Below are positions 1 through 11,063 of a stretch of 47,191 bases of DNA, piece after piece. Position numbers and translations under genes: made by a program. This DNA comes from Gammaproteobacteria bacterium (lineage in GTDB: Bacteria; Pseudomonadota; Gammaproteobacteria; UBA6186; Azoamicaceae): the NCBI GenBank assembly GCA_018061325.1, contig JAGOUJ010000004.1, forward strand, positions 1-47,191, in the 5' to 3' direction. A model generated the notes under the pieces. That model saw only the letters and a program-made list of their open reading frames with translations. It was not told where the DNA came from and searched no databases. Numbering within the stretch: the stretch's first letter is position 1; every line of letters begins with the position of its first letter.

Positions 1-1845
1 GAGCTTGACTCGGGTTTAACGCGTATTCGCCATCGCGGGCCCGATGGCACGGGCAAGTGGGTATCTGCAAACGGGCAGACGGGGCTTGGACATGTACGGC
101 TTTCAATCATCGATTTGCAGACAGGCGCTCAACCCATGCACAGCGATGATTGGCGCTTTACCCTTATCTATAACGGTGAAATTTATAACTATATTGAGCT
201 CCGGATGGAGCTGGGTGAAGATCTATTTCGTACCCACTCCGATACCGAGGTTATATTGCGTGCATTCCAACGATGGGGTGTGGATTGTCTCAACCGTTTT
301 CGGGGTATGTTCGCCATTGCACTATGGGATTCGGCCGAACAAACGTTGTTTCTTGCCAGGGATAGAGTAGGCATTAAACCGCTTTATTGGGCCAAGACGG
401 CTGCTGGTCTGTACTTTGCTTCAGAGATGAAGGCTCTATTGCCTTTTCTTGATCAGCGCACAGTCAACAGCGAAGCACTCTCCGATTATTTTACTTTTCA
501 ATTTTGTCTGGGCGAAAAGACCTTGATGGAGGGTGTATGGCAAATGCCTGCCGCGCATTTCGCGCTATTTTCACCTGGCCAGCAACTCAAACTGCAACGT
601 TATTGGGAAGTGCATTACGCGATAGACTACGCGCACAGCGAGGAATGGTTTAGCGATCGTCTGCGGGAGCTTTTATATGATGCTGTACGCGTACATTTGC
701 GCGCCGATGTAGAGATTGGAAGCTACCTCAGCGGTGGGATCGACTCTAGCCTGTTAGCATCGCTGGCCCGCGATCTGCGGCCAAATAGCCCGTTCAAAGT
801 ATTCAACGGCCGTTTTATAGGTAATGGTCTAGATTTTGATGAGTCACACTATGCTCGCGCTTTGGCAGATATACAGAACATGCAATTACAGGTGGTCGAC
901 ATCGCTGAACAAGATTTTGTAGACCATATCGCTAAAGTGATCTGGCATCTGGATCAACCAAGTGCCGGGCCAGGCGCTTTCCCGCAGTATATCGTTTCCA
1001 AACAGGTTGGCCAACATATCAAGGTTGTGCTGGGCGGACAAGGCGGTGATGAGATTTTTGGCGGTTATGCGCGCTATCTAATAGCCTATTTTGAGCAGTG
1101 CATTAAAGGGGCTATTGATGGCACGCTACACAATGGCAACTACCTTGTCTCCTACGAGTCGATCATTCCAAACCTTGAGACATTGCGTCAATATAAACCC
1201 CTGTTAAGCGAGTTTTGGGCAAATGGTTTGTTTGGTGAACGTGATGAGCGTTACTGGCGTTTGGTGAACCGTGCCAATACTTTTGGTAGTATTCTCGCCC
1301 CTGAAGTCATCAACCAGAAGGCGACTTTTGAACACTTCAAAAGTATTTTCTGGGGTAACAATGTGGGGAAGGAATCGTATTTTGATGCCATGACGCATTT
1401 TGACTTCAAGACCCTACTGCCTGTGCTGTTACAGGTCGAAGATCGCATGAGCATGGCACATGGGGTCGAGGCCCGCGTACCATTGCTGGATCATCCGCTG
1501 GTAGAGTTCGTCGCGACCATTCCTGCTAACATCAAGTTCCGTAACGGTGAATTGAAGCGTTTGTTGAAGGTCGTTTCTGCGAATCATCTACCCGCTACCA
1601 TCCGTGAGCGGAAAGACAAAATGGGCTTTCCCGTGCCTTTAAACCTTTGGCTTAAACGCGGTGGTCCTGCAAGGGATTTCATTGGCGATATACTGGGTTC
1701 ACAACGTGCCCGCACGCGTTCTTATCTTAGTAATGGTCTGTCCATCGATGCTGTACTCGATTCGCAAAGTGCTTATGGACGCAACCTCTGGGCTTTGCTA
1801 AGTCTGGAGTTATGGCACCAACAATTTATCGATGAGATTGGGTAA
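1..1845 (+). CDS. asnB: Asparagine synthase (glutamine-hydrolysing), 5' end missing
   Basis: Converts aspartate, glutamine and ATP to asparagine in the cytoplasm; copies in sugar clusters often amidate surface-polysaccharide precursors. The frame is open from base 1, so the N-terminal catalytic Cys of the glutaminase domain lies outside the window. Visible family motifs are HRGPDGTG near the edge, LGHVRLSIIDL, the glutaminase core ending RDRVGIKPLYW, and the ATP-pyrophosphatase loop SGGIDSS at about base 730. A TTG at 115 is internal to the conserved domain and is not the start. The visible part is 614 codons, near the full family length of about 620-650. It is followed 37 bases later by two glycosyltransferases, which supports a role in polysaccharide synthesis (inference) rather than general asparagine supply. 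Confidence 0.93.
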   Translation, partial: ELDSGLTRIRHRGPDGTGKWVSANGQTGLGHVRLSIIDLQTGAQPMHSDDWRFTLIYNGEIYNYIELRMELGEDLFRTHSDTEVILRAFQRWGVDCLNRFRGMFAIALWDSAEQTLFLARDRVGIKPLYWAKTAAGLYFASEMKALLPFLDQRTVNSEALSDYFTFQFCLGEKTLMEGVWQMPAAHFALFSPGQQLKLQRYWEVHYAIDYAHSEEWFSDRLRELLYDAVRVHLRADVEIGSYLSGGIDSSLLASLARDLRPNSPFKVFNGRFIGNGLDFDESHYARALADIQNMQLQVVDIAEQDFVDHIAKVIWHLDQPSAGPGAFPQYIVSKQVGQHIKVVLGGQGGDEIFGGYARYLIAYFEQCIKGAIDGTLHNGNYLVSYESIIPNLETLRQYKPLLSEFWANGLFGERDERYWRLVNRANTFGSILAPEVINQKATFEHFKSIFWGNNVGKESYFDAMTHFDFKTLLPVLLQVEDRMSMAHGVEARVPLLDHPLVEFVATIPANIKFRNGELKRLLKVVSANHLPATIRERKDKMGFPVPLNLWLKRGGPARDFIGDILGSQRARTRSYLSNGLSIDAVLDSQSAYGRNLWALLSLELWHQQFIDEIG

Positions 1846-1882
1846 ATAATGAACCGTTATCAGCCTAGGGCAAGCATTTAAT

Positions 1883-3106
1883 ATGACTCAATCACAGCCA
1901 AGCATCGTCATGCTAACAACCGACCGTCAAATTGACAGACGCATTCTCCTTCAAGCAGATAGCCTGGAGGCTGCAGGTTGGAAGGTCACGATTATTGCGA
2001 TGCCACTGGATACTAAGATGAATGAGGATCCGCGTGTGGTCCGAATCGGTTCTGATGCTATTGATGCCAAACAGGAAAATCGGGTGCTGGATGCCTATCG
2101 CTGGGTACGTAAGCACATGCCCATGAATGGTCGCTTGATGCGCTGGATGAAGCGCCAAGCTTGGTGCTATCTGGTCGATCAGGAATCGTTTTACACAAAG
2201 CTCTTCTACAGCACAGCCTCTCGCTATGCGCCCCGTGTTTTCGTGGCGCACGATCTTCCAATACTGCCCCTTGCAAAGCAGGTGGCAGATCGATGTGGTG
2301 CACGACTGGTTTATGACAGCCATGAACTTTACAGCGAGCAATCATTTTCTTCCCGTGAGAAACAACGCTGGGCCCAGATTGAAGCCAAGTATATTGGTGC
2401 GTGCAATGCGGTTATCACAGTCAATCCGTCGATTGCCCTGGCATTACAAAAACGATATGGCATTGCTGAAATAAAGGTAATCTATAACGCTGAACGTTCC
2501 TGCAATACGCCTATAAAAACAGGTTTTTTTCATACACTATTTAATCTGACAACAGACAAAAAAATCTTGTTGTTTCAAGGTGGCCTATCAGCAGAGCGCA
2601 ACTTGGAGGTGCTGCTGGAGGCTATGCAATATGTTCAGCATGCCTCGGTGGTGCTTATTATACTGGGTGATGGACTTTTGTTGAAAACACTCCAAACAAA
2701 GACACGCTCAAAAGTATTAGATCGGAAAGTTTTTTTCCACCCAGCTGTGGCACAAAAAGATTTGGTGGCATTGACTGCGCAAGCCGATGCCGGCGTGATT
2801 CCCTATCAAGCAACTTGCTTGAATAATCATCTTTGCACACCGAACAAACTATTCGAATTCATTGCAGCGGGCATCCCAATTCTAGCCAGTGATTTGCCTG
2901 AAATTCGAAAAATCGTCGAAGGGCAGGCGATCGGTCTCGTGGGCGATACCAGCACCCCTAAAAAGCTTGCCTTATTGATGGATGCTTTTTTTTCGGATGA
3001 ACAACGTTTTACCTGTTGGAAGGCTCATCTTACAACGGTACGTAAGACGATCTGCTGGGAAGCAGAAGAAAAGAAGTTATTAGACATTTACAAGGCTTTA
3101 GCATGA
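1883..3106 (+). CDS. Glycosyltransferase, GT4-like (GT-B fold)
   Basis: Predicted to transfer a sugar from a nucleotide-sugar donor to a growing surface glycan. The 407-residue protein has the two Rossmann halves of a GT-B enzyme: an N-terminal half with a helix-rich acceptor region (HDLPILPLA, YDSHELYSEQ) and a C-terminal donor half with LLFQGGLSAERNLEVLLEA, then the donor-binding stretch PNKLFEFIAAGIPILASDLPEI, which is the E-x7-E-like signature of GT4 enzymes. No signal peptide or clear membrane segment is visible, so it is probably cytoplasmic or peripheral. It overlaps the next glycosyltransferase by 4 bases (ATGA), so the two are translationally coupled. The sugar specificity cannot be read from the sequence. 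Confidence 0.87.
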   Translation: MTQSQPSIVMLTTDRQIDRRILLQADSLEAAGWKVTIIAMPLDTKMNEDPRVVRIGSDAIDAKQENRVLDAYRWVRKHMPMNGRLMRWMKRQAWCYLVDQESFYTKLFYSTASRYAPRVFVAHDLPILPLAKQVADRCGARLVYDSHELYSEQSFSSREKQRWAQIEAKYIGACNAVITVNPSIALALQKRYGIAEIKVIYNAERSCNTPIKTGFFHTLFNLTTDKKILLFQGGLSAERNLEVLLEAMQYVQHASVVLIILGDGLLLKTLQTKTRSKVLDRKVFFHPAVAQKDLVALTAQADAGVIPYQATCLNNHLCTPNKLFEFIAAGIPILASDLPEIRKIVEGQAIGLVGDTSTPKKLALLMDAFFSDEQRFTCWKAHLTTVRKTICWEAEEKKLLDIYKALA

Positions 3107-4368
3107 AGATTGTTGTTGTCTATCAATACTATCAAGGGCACAGTGCACCTGGACACTCTTTGGTTTATGAATTGACACAATTTCTTGCCGAGCGCGGCCA
3201 TGAAATGACCGTGGTATCCGGTGAAACGGGTTATATGAAACAAAATATGCCAACGCTCCCTTGGTACCGACGCATTATCAGAAAGGAACGCGACGACAAA
3301 GTCAATGTGGTGCGAACCTATACCTATTCCGAATTGCACCGCAGTTATTGGGGACGTTTGTTAAGCTTTATTTCTTTTTCCTTGTCTTGCCCACTAGGAT
3401 TGCTGACCATCGACAAACCCGATGTGCTATTGGCGTCTTCACCACCTATTTTCCCAATGTTCAGTGCTTGGATTATTTGCAAATTACGAGGGATCCCTTT
3501 TGTCATGGAGGTCCGTGATCTATGGCCTGCATCCGCTATACAGATGGGAATATTGAAAAACAAGCCACTCATAGGCATTATGGGCTGGATGGAGCGACTG
3601 CTTTATAACAAGTCGCAAAAGATCATCGCGCTGACTGAAGGGATCCATGATGATATCTGTATGCGGGGTTGGCCAAAAAGCAAAGTCGAACGCATCACCT
3701 GTGGTGTGGATTTTGACAAGCTTTACCCTGATCCCTTAGGCGCTGCGTTTGTCCGTCAGAAATACGGTTGGCAGGACAAGAAAATTGTTTTGTACTTTGG
3801 CGCACTGGGTGAAGCCAATAACCTTCCCATGATACTGCGCAGTGCACAACGACTGCAGGCACAACAAGATATTCTCTTTGTCTTAATCGGCGATGGTATG
3901 AAGCGGCTTGAAACTGAAAAACAGGTCTCCGCACTTGGTTTAATAAATGTTCTGGTGCTTCCACCCGTCCCTAAACATGAAGCGCGTTTGTTTATCAATG
4001 CAGCCGATCTGTGTTTGGTGACGCTACGGGATATTCCTTTGTTTGATGGTGCGATTCCAACCAAGTTGATCGATTACATGGCCTGTGGCAAAACAGTGCT
4101 CTGTGGCATCCGAGGTGAGGCACAGCGCATTGTAGAGAAGGCTGGGGCTGGCCTTATGTTTGAACCAGATGATGATAAACAACTCAGTCAGCTAGTCCTC
4201 GATTTATTGTACGATGAACCTCGCATGGCACAAATGGGTGCTGGGGGCTTGGCTTACGTACAAAACTGTTTTGCTGCAACCATGATGCGCCAGCAAATGG
4301 AATCGGTTTTATGGGCGGTTATCCAGAATGATCAGGGTAAAGTAGTTACAGAGGGTGAACAAGGATAA
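3103..4368 (+). CDS. Glycosyltransferase, WbuB-like GT4 family
   Basis: A second predicted GT-B glycosyltransferase of 421 residues, coupled to the preceding one through an ATGA overlap. The N-terminus (VVYQYYQGHSAPGHSLVYEL) and the block PFVMEVRDLWPASAIQMG followed by a hydrophobic re-entrant segment are typical of the WbuB/colanic-acid-type GT4 group that adds amino sugars to lipid-linked O-antigen intermediates. The C-terminal donor half carries LYFGALGEANNLPMILRSA and the PTKLIDYMACGKTVLCG donor-binding motif. It is the last gene of this sugar operon in the window; the next gene converges from the other strand 12 bases later. Acceptor and donor are unknown. Confidence 0.87.
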   Translation: MKIVVVYQYYQGHSAPGHSLVYELTQFLAERGHEMTVVSGETGYMKQNMPTLPWYRRIIRKERDDKVNVVRTYTYSELHRSYWGRLLSFISFSLSCPLGLLTIDKPDVLLASSPPIFPMFSAWIICKLRGIPFVMEVRDLWPASAIQMGILKNKPLIGIMGWMERLLYNKSQKIIALTEGIHDDICMRGWPKSKVERITCGVDFDKLYPDPLGAAFVRQKYGWQDKKIVLYFGALGEANNLPMILRSAQRLQAQQDILFVLIGDGMKRLETEKQVSALGLINVLVLPPVPKHEARLFINAADLCLVTLRDIPLFDGAIPTKLIDYMACGKTVLCGIRGEAQRIVEKAGAGLMFEPDDDKQLSQLVLDLLYDEPRMAQMGAGGLAYVQNCFAATMMRQQMESVLWAVIQNDQGKVVTEGEQG

Positions 4369-4380
4369 TCGGATAAACTT

Positions 4381-5154
4381 TCACAAAGAAAATTTCTTGG
4401 CCATATATCCTTTTAATGCTTGCCAAAAAACGATTAATTCCTGTGCTGCCTTAAAACAAGCATTCATTTGATTGGCCTGTTCTAGCGGCAACCCAGGATA
4501 TTCATGAGCAATATGATTTCTAATAGCTCGCATTTTTTGCCAAAAAACAGCACTTTCTATGATATTTAATTTTTCTAATTGATTAAGAATATCAATAAAA
4601 CTATTATTTTCTTCATATTCTTGGAGCAACTTCAATAATTGTATAAAAACTTTATTGCCAATACTATCCTGCAGTTTAGAAAAACGGCTATTGAGCAGTT
4701 CTAAAAAACTAATTTCTTCAATAGAAAGATCCTGTAGCTGCACAGCTTTAATGGGTAGCAAATGTTTTAAATGATCTAAGCCCTGTTGAATTCTTTGAGC
4801 GTGCACGTCACATATGGCAATATCCACTTTTAGTCTCTCTAGATCGTTCATGACTAATTTCACTCCCGTCTTTCGCGCTTCTTCATAAATAGGTAAAATC
4901 TGTTCGTCTTGCAAAGAACGCACCACAATATCTATCTTCTGGTCCCCTATTTTTTTCTTAAGATCGTTCAAAAACTGTATTTTTAAAGAAAAAAGACATT
5001 CATGATCGAGCGTGGATTCTATAAATAAATCAATGTCTCCACCACGATGACTGTCGTTAACCCTAGAACCAAACAACCACAAGGTATCCCCTACAGGAAA
5101 AAGTGATTGAAAAGTGCCAACGATAGTGTCTCGCTCAAAACGACGAAGACGCAT
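4381..5154 (-). CDS. Single-chain MNT nucleotidyltransferase-HEPN protein (MntA-HepT-like)
   Basis: A 257-residue protein combining the two halves of the HepT/MntA type TA system. Residues 1-105 form a minimal nucleotidyltransferase: G29-S30, then D40-x-D42 after nine residues, and a third acidic position at D75 in KIDIVV. Residues about 110-250 are an all-helical HEPN domain with R212-x4-H217-x-Y219 (RNHIAHEY), the RX4HXY RNase/AMPylation-target motif of HepT toxins. In characterised systems MntA adds AMP to that Tyr to silence the HEPN RNase; in those systems the two are separate genes. Here both lie in one uninterrupted frame. A Met at residue 102 could be a relic of a former HEPN start. 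It sits just downstream of gyrB on the same strand, 33 bases away. The alternative is a housekeeping-type fused MNT-HEPN protein with no toxin role. Confidence 0.85.
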   Translation of the reverse strand: MRLRRFERDTIVGTFQSLFPVGDTLWLFGSRVNDSHRGGDIDLFIESTLDHECLFSLKIQFLNDLKKKIGDQKIDIVVRSLQDEQILPIYEEARKTGVKLVMNDLERLKVDIAICDVHAQRIQQGLDHLKHLLPIKAVQLQDLSIEEISFLELLNSRFSKLQDSIGNKVFIQLLKLLQEYEENNSFIDILNQLEKLNIIESAVFWQKMRAIRNHIAHEYPGLPLEQANQMNACFKAAQELIVFWQALKGYMAKKFSL

Positions 5155-5187
5155 AGAATAACCCTAAACCTATATTTGCTTGTATTT

Positions 5188-7650
<2,463 letters not shown>

Positions 7651-7695
7651 TCATGACATTTTTTTAGAAAAATAGCCAGATAAAACCCCTCGTAG

Positions 7696-8949
7696 ATGAA
7701 TCCTGCAATCGTATTTGACAAAGGAGGCATTTTGCCTTCCAATAGCCCATCGAATAAGGGGTTGTATAGCATGTATTTAATACTTTTTATCAATTTTTTG
7801 TTAGCCATCTCAACCACCATTGGTATGACTATTATCCCCTTTCTTATTACAGACTCCCTGGGTTTATCGCTCTTAGTCGTAGGTCTTTTAGAAGGTTCTA
7901 CAGAGCTTTTTTCCAATATTTTCCGTTTGGTCAATGGCGTCCTTTTCGATAAAATTAAAAACAGAAAGATTATTTTCATTGGATCCACAGGCCTGGCCAT
8001 GGGTTCCAAGCTTTTACTGTTCCTGCCAACCCCCTGGGCTGTCTTATTCGCCAAGACCCTAGAACGTATTGCCAATGGTTCATTCGCCTCTCCCAGAGAT
8101 GCCTTTGTGGCCGAGATCGCTAAAAACAAAGGTATGGCGCTGGGTTTGCTGAGCATGTCTAAGACTTTTGGCTGCGTACTAGGCCCCCTCATTGTTAGCA
8201 TATCTACGCTGTTTATAGGCCCCCTTATCGATAATCTCAACTTGTTTGTCATAATCTGCTGCGCTTTGGTTTTCCCCGCTTTTATTGGATCATTTTTTCT
8301 AAACTCCAAAGGCACTCAAAGCGACAGCTTTTCACTCAAGGAGTTTGGTCGCGTATTTACGCAAACAGCCCCCATCCTTTTCCTTGTTTTCTTGTTCTTT
8401 ATGGGTCGCTTTAACGATGGATTGCTAATGATGTATCTTAAAGATAAAGGCCTACCTGAATGGTTTTACCTTTCCGCCATTGCAGTTTTTAATGCCACAA
8501 TGTTGATTACTTCTCCCTTTATAGGCATTGAAATTGACCGAGGGCGCCTGCAACGTATGCTCTACATAACGATTGGGGCCTTAAGCCTGTTTAATCTTTG
8601 TTTTTACCATCTGGACTTATCGCTATGGTTCTTGAGTATCTTAGGCTTAGTCGCATGGGGCATTCAACGTGCGGGGGCACAAATTGTGTTCTCAGCCTTG
8701 ATTTTTAAATCCGTTCATAAAATGCATTATGGAACAGCCATCGGTATTTTTTATGTCACCAGTGGTATTGGCATTATGGCTGCTTCCTCGCTGTCCGGCT
8801 ATTTGGCCAAAGATCATTTCTCTTTGGTGTTTATCATAAGCGGTACCTTTTCACTCATGGCTTTGGCCTGTGCAGGCATGCTGATGAACCGACAAACTTT
8901 ATTAACACCGCCTACTGCCTCTGGCCTCATGCCTGGCGCAACGGTATAA
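7696..8949 (+). CDS. MFS transporter
   Basis: Predicted inner-membrane secondary transporter of 417 residues with about 12 hydrophobic segments arranged as two six-helix halves. The loop between the second and third helices reads RLVNGVLFDKIKNRK, a variant of the MFS G-x-x-x-D-R/K-x-G-R motif, and ERIANGSFASPRDAFVAE resembles the motif-B/C region of drug- or solute-efflux members. An ATG at 7771 (MYLILFINFLLAIS) is an alternative start that would place the first helix directly at the N-terminus; the first 25 residues of the longer version are polar and Gly/Ser-rich. It diverges from gyrB with 78 bases between the starts. Substrate unknown. It is not part of the standard origin gene set, so it belongs to the accessory insert between gyrB and recF. 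Confidence 0.8.
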   Translation: MNPAIVFDKGGILPSNSPSNKGLYSMYLILFINFLLAISTTIGMTIIPFLITDSLGLSLLVVGLLEGSTELFSNIFRLVNGVLFDKIKNRKIIFIGSTGLAMGSKLLLFLPTPWAVLFAKTLERIANGSFASPRDAFVAEIAKNKGMALGLLSMSKTFGCVLGPLIVSISTLFIGPLIDNLNLFVIICCALVFPAFIGSFFLNSKGTQSDSFSLKEFGRVFTQTAPILFLVFLFFMGRFNDGLLMMYLKDKGLPEWFYLSAIAVFNATMLITSPFIGIEIDRGRLQRMLYITIGALSLFNLCFYHLDLSLWFLSILGLVAWGIQRAGAQIVFSALIFKSVHKMHYGTAIGIFYVTSGIGIMAASSLSGYLAKDHFSLVFIISGTFSLMALACAGMLMNRQTLLTPPTASGLMPGATV

Positions 8950-8984
8950 AACAACAAATTAACGAATCAATCAACACAAATCTT

Positions 8985-9082
8985 GCAATTTGAAGGTGCA
9001 ACTTGCAAATTGCGACATGCATCTATTCCAAATCTCATTTTTTGCAAGACACTGTCAAAAAGTGACAGTATCTTGCAAAAAA
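8985..9082. promoter_or_regulatory. Inverted repeats upstream of the AbiE pair, candidate AbiEi operators
   Basis: Two inverted repeats lie between the MFS gene and abiEi. The first has 8-base arms GCAATTTG (8985-8992) and CAAATTGC (9006-9013). The second has 20-base arms at 9038-9057 and 9063-9082 that pair at 19 of 20 positions around a 5-base loop. The hexamer TTGCAA occurs four times across the block in alternating orientation. Known AbiEi antitoxins bind paired inverted repeats in their own promoter to autoregulate, which fits this position; that this site works the same way is inference. A simple terminator is less likely because neither strand has a T-run immediately after the stem. 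Confidence 0.5.
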
Positions 9083-9134
9083 TGGATGTCTATCTTAAAA
9101 TAACAGCAATTAGTCTAAACCTAAGAACATCTTC

Positions 9135-9773
9135 ATGACAAAACCACTACAAACCCTTTTTTTGAACTGGCCAAAAGCCTGGATCCACGATAGTGATCTA
9201 GCCATTCTATTGAAAAATTCCACCCAAGGGCGCTACGGCCTTGTAAAACGTGCCCTAGCAGAAGGTAGTCTCATTCGCTTAAAACGAGGCTTTTATCTTA
9301 TCGGAAAACCCTATAAACAAGATCTGCCCAGTCTCTATGAGGTTGCACAGTTACTATATGGACCTTCCTATATCAGCCTTGAATCCGCTTTATCGTACCA
9401 CCAGTGGATCCCAGAGGCTGTCTATACCACAACCAGCGTGACCCCTAAACGCCAACGAAACTTTGAAACACCCCTCGGTTTGTTTCATTTTGCCACCACC
9501 CCCTTAAAAAATTTTTATGAGGGTGTGCAAAAGATTGATCTGAACGATACACATTTTCTAATGGCCTCTGCCATTAAAGCCCTAGCTGATTATATCCATG
9601 TGCATAAAAAATCGTGGAAAAATATAGAAGAGATGTCGATTGATCTCAGAATCGAACCAGTACTTTTAAGCACTGTGGATGCTGTAGATATCCGTCAATT
9701 AGCGGCTTGTTATCCTAATAAAAGGGTGCAAAAATTTATGAGCACTATTATGCTGGAGTTATCGATCTCATGA
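9135..9773 (+). CDS. abiEi: AbiEi-like antitoxin / transcriptional autoregulator
   Basis: A 212-residue protein resembling AbiEi, the antitoxin and autorepressor of type IV AbiE systems. The N-terminal winged-helix part runs to about residue 60 (GRYGLVKRALAEGSLIRLKRGFYLI), followed by the AbiEi-typical block YGPSYISLESALSYHQWIPE and the central VTPKRQRNFETPLGLFHF. In this family the antitoxin does not touch the toxin; it represses transcription and counters toxicity. It overlaps the toxin gene by 4 bases (ATGA), the usual AbiE arrangement, and has paired inverted repeats upstream. The ribosome site before ATG 9135 is weak. The pair could defend against phage or act as a stability module for this part of the chromosome. 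Confidence 0.85.
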   Translation: MTKPLQTLFLNWPKAWIHDSDLAILLKNSTQGRYGLVKRALAEGSLIRLKRGFYLIGKPYKQDLPSLYEVAQLLYGPSYISLESALSYHQWIPEAVYTTTSVTPKRQRNFETPLGLFHFATTPLKNFYEGVQKIDLNDTHFLMASAIKALADYIHVHKKSWKNIEEMSIDLRIEPVLLSTVDAVDIRQLAACYPNKRVQKFMSTIMLELSIS

Positions 9774-10630
9774 ATCCTATTTTAGAAAATCGCTTAAAAC
9801 TGTATAATATTCAATCGAAACAAGATGAATTAAATGCCCTCAAAGAAATTTTCCAAGAAATAGCTTTGGCTGCTTTATCAAGGACAGATTTTTTTAAATA
9901 CGCGGCCTTTCAAGGGGGTACCTGTCTTAGAATTCTCTACGGATTACCACGTTTTTCAGAAGATCTAGACTTTATCTTATTGAAAACAAATCCCAACTTT
10001 CAATGGTCTTTGTTTCTACAAACCATGCAATTAGAATTCGAAGCTTATGGCCTGCATTTAGAGGCAACGGACCGCTCTAAAGCTGATACAGCTATTAAAA
10101 AAGCCTTTCTCAAAGAAAGGTCTTTTGGGCAATCGTTAAGCTTAAGCTATCCTCGAAATACTTCGGATACCCAAAGCATTCAAATTAAATTGGAAATTGA
10201 TATTAATTCCCCTGAAGGTTCAACATTCGAAGTGAAATACTTAGATTTTCCTTATCCTTTCTCTATCACCCTACAAGATCGCCCCAGTTTATTTGCAGGT
10301 AAGTGCCATGCTTTACTGTGTCGCAAGTATATAAAAGGTCGGGATTGGTTCGACTTTATCTGGTATGTTACTCAAAAAACGCCTATTAATTATGCCTTAC
10401 TAGAACAGGCTCTCTATCAAACGGGCCCTTGGGAAAAACAACCGGTGGGTACGTTCTCTAAAGATTGGGTATTTGAGCAATTACATGCAAAAATTTTTAG
10501 TATCGACTGGATCGATGCCAAAAAAGATGTGGCCCAGTTTTTAAAGCCCAGAGAGGCTGAACGCCTTCCATTGTGGAACAAAGATTTTTTTCTACATTAT
10601 TGTGAACAATTAAAAACGATACCCTCCTAA
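9770..10630 (+). CDS. abiEii: AbiEii-like nucleotidyltransferase toxin
   Basis: A 286-residue nucleotidyltransferase of the AbiEii/MenT group, which in studied members blocks growth by adding nucleotides to tRNA acceptor ends or other RNA. Family motifs are present: G49-G50-T51 (FQGGTCLRILYG), R61-F-S-E-D65-L-D67 giving the metal-binding acidic pair, and the downstream Lys/Arg region LFAGKCHALLCRKY followed by GRDWFDFIWY. All of these look intact, so the toxin is probably catalytically competent. It is coupled to abiEi by a 4-base overlap. Its stop codon lies inside the direct repeat that carries parS at 10632, so the coding region ends exactly where the parS unit begins. Confidence 0.88.
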   Translation: MNPILENRLKLYNIQSKQDELNALKEIFQEIALAALSRTDFFKYAAFQGGTCLRILYGLPRFSEDLDFILLKTNPNFQWSLFLQTMQLEFEAYGLHLEATDRSKADTAIKKAFLKERSFGQSLSLSYPRNTSDTQSIQIKLEIDINSPEGSTFEVKYLDFPYPFSITLQDRPSLFAGKCHALLCRKYIKGRDWFDFIWYVTQKTPINYALLEQALYQTGPWEKQPVGTFSKDWVFEQLHAKIFSIDWIDAKKDVAQFLKPREAERLPLWNKDFFLHYCEQLKTIPS

Positions 10631-10688
10631 ATGTTCCACGTGGAACATTTCCTGAGAAAACTGCTCTGTAGAGGCCGGGATGGAGGCC
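10626..10688. repeat. parS-containing repeat unit P1
   Basis: First copy of a composite direct repeat whose second copy is at 11398-11459. It opens with 23 bases identical in both copies (10626-10648), containing the abiEii stop codon and the full parS. A divergent spacer follows, then a 23-base block at 10666-10688 that matches 11437-11459 at 19 positions and belongs to a wider family with the core GTAGGAGCCGGGATCGAG. The two copies bracket the Phd-ParE genes. Confidence 0.75.
10632..10647. promoter_or_regulatory. parS: parS site 1 (ParB-binding palindrome)
   Basis: Perfect 16-base palindrome TGTTCCACGTGGAACA, the ParB target found near origins of many proteobacteria. It starts two bases after the abiEii stop. 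ParB loads here as a CTP-dependent clamp and ParA partitions the resulting complex; both genes are in this window at 25.9-27.6 kb. Identical sites recur at 11404 and 12414. Confidence 0.95.
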
Positions 10689-10695
10689 CCACAAG

Positions 10696-10752
10696 TTGAC
10701 ATAAAATAAGACCAGGCTTGTATTAAGACTTTTAATGGACTATATTTGGTCC
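10696..10752 (+). promoter_or_regulatory. Candidate promoter and operator of the Phd-ParE pair
   Basis: TTGACA at 10696-10701 could serve as a -35 element with TATTAA at 10721-10726 (19-base spacing, longer than ideal) or TTGTAT at 10719-10724 (17-base spacing). Between this and the ribosome site is an imperfect palindrome with arms GGAC and GTCC (10737-10752), a plausible Phd operator. Strength and use are inferred only from position and sequence. Confidence 0.35.
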
Positions 10753-10775
10753 TACTAGAACAAGTGGAGGCTCAT

Positions 10776-11063
10776 ATGCGTTACTCTTCTCAAATTAAAC
10801 CCATCAGCTATCTTAAAGCGAATGCTGCTTCCATTTTTTTAGAGCTTGCTGAGCAACGCCAACCCATGGTTATTACTCAAAATGGTGAGGCTAAAGCTGT
10901 ACTCCAAGATATTGCCTCTTATGAAGCTGCCCAAGAAACCTTGGCCTTGCTTAAGATCCTAGCACTAGGGGATCGTGAGATTGTAGCTAACAAGGTAAAA
11001 AGCATCACAGAAGTAGTCCAGCATCTTCGCAAGAAAAGACCCTCAATCTCTGATGAGATATGA
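10776..11063 (+). CDS. Phd/YefM-family antitoxin
   Basis: A 95-residue antitoxin that should bind DNA through its N-terminal Phd fold and neutralise the ParE toxin encoded next door through its C-terminal tail. The start is ATG 10776, preceded by a strong GGAGG ribosome site; an upstream TTG would add ten residues with no homology-like content. The N-terminal stretch IKPISYLKANAASIFLELAEQRQPMVITQNGEAKAVLQDIASYE is the classic Phd/YefM pattern, and the tail is helical and charged. It overlaps the toxin start by 11 bases, the usual antitoxin-first arrangement. Confidence 0.92.
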   Translation: MRYSSQIKPISYLKANAASIFLELAEQRQPMVITQNGEAKAVLQDIASYEAAQETLALLKILALGDREIVANKVKSITEVVQHLRKKRPSISDEI

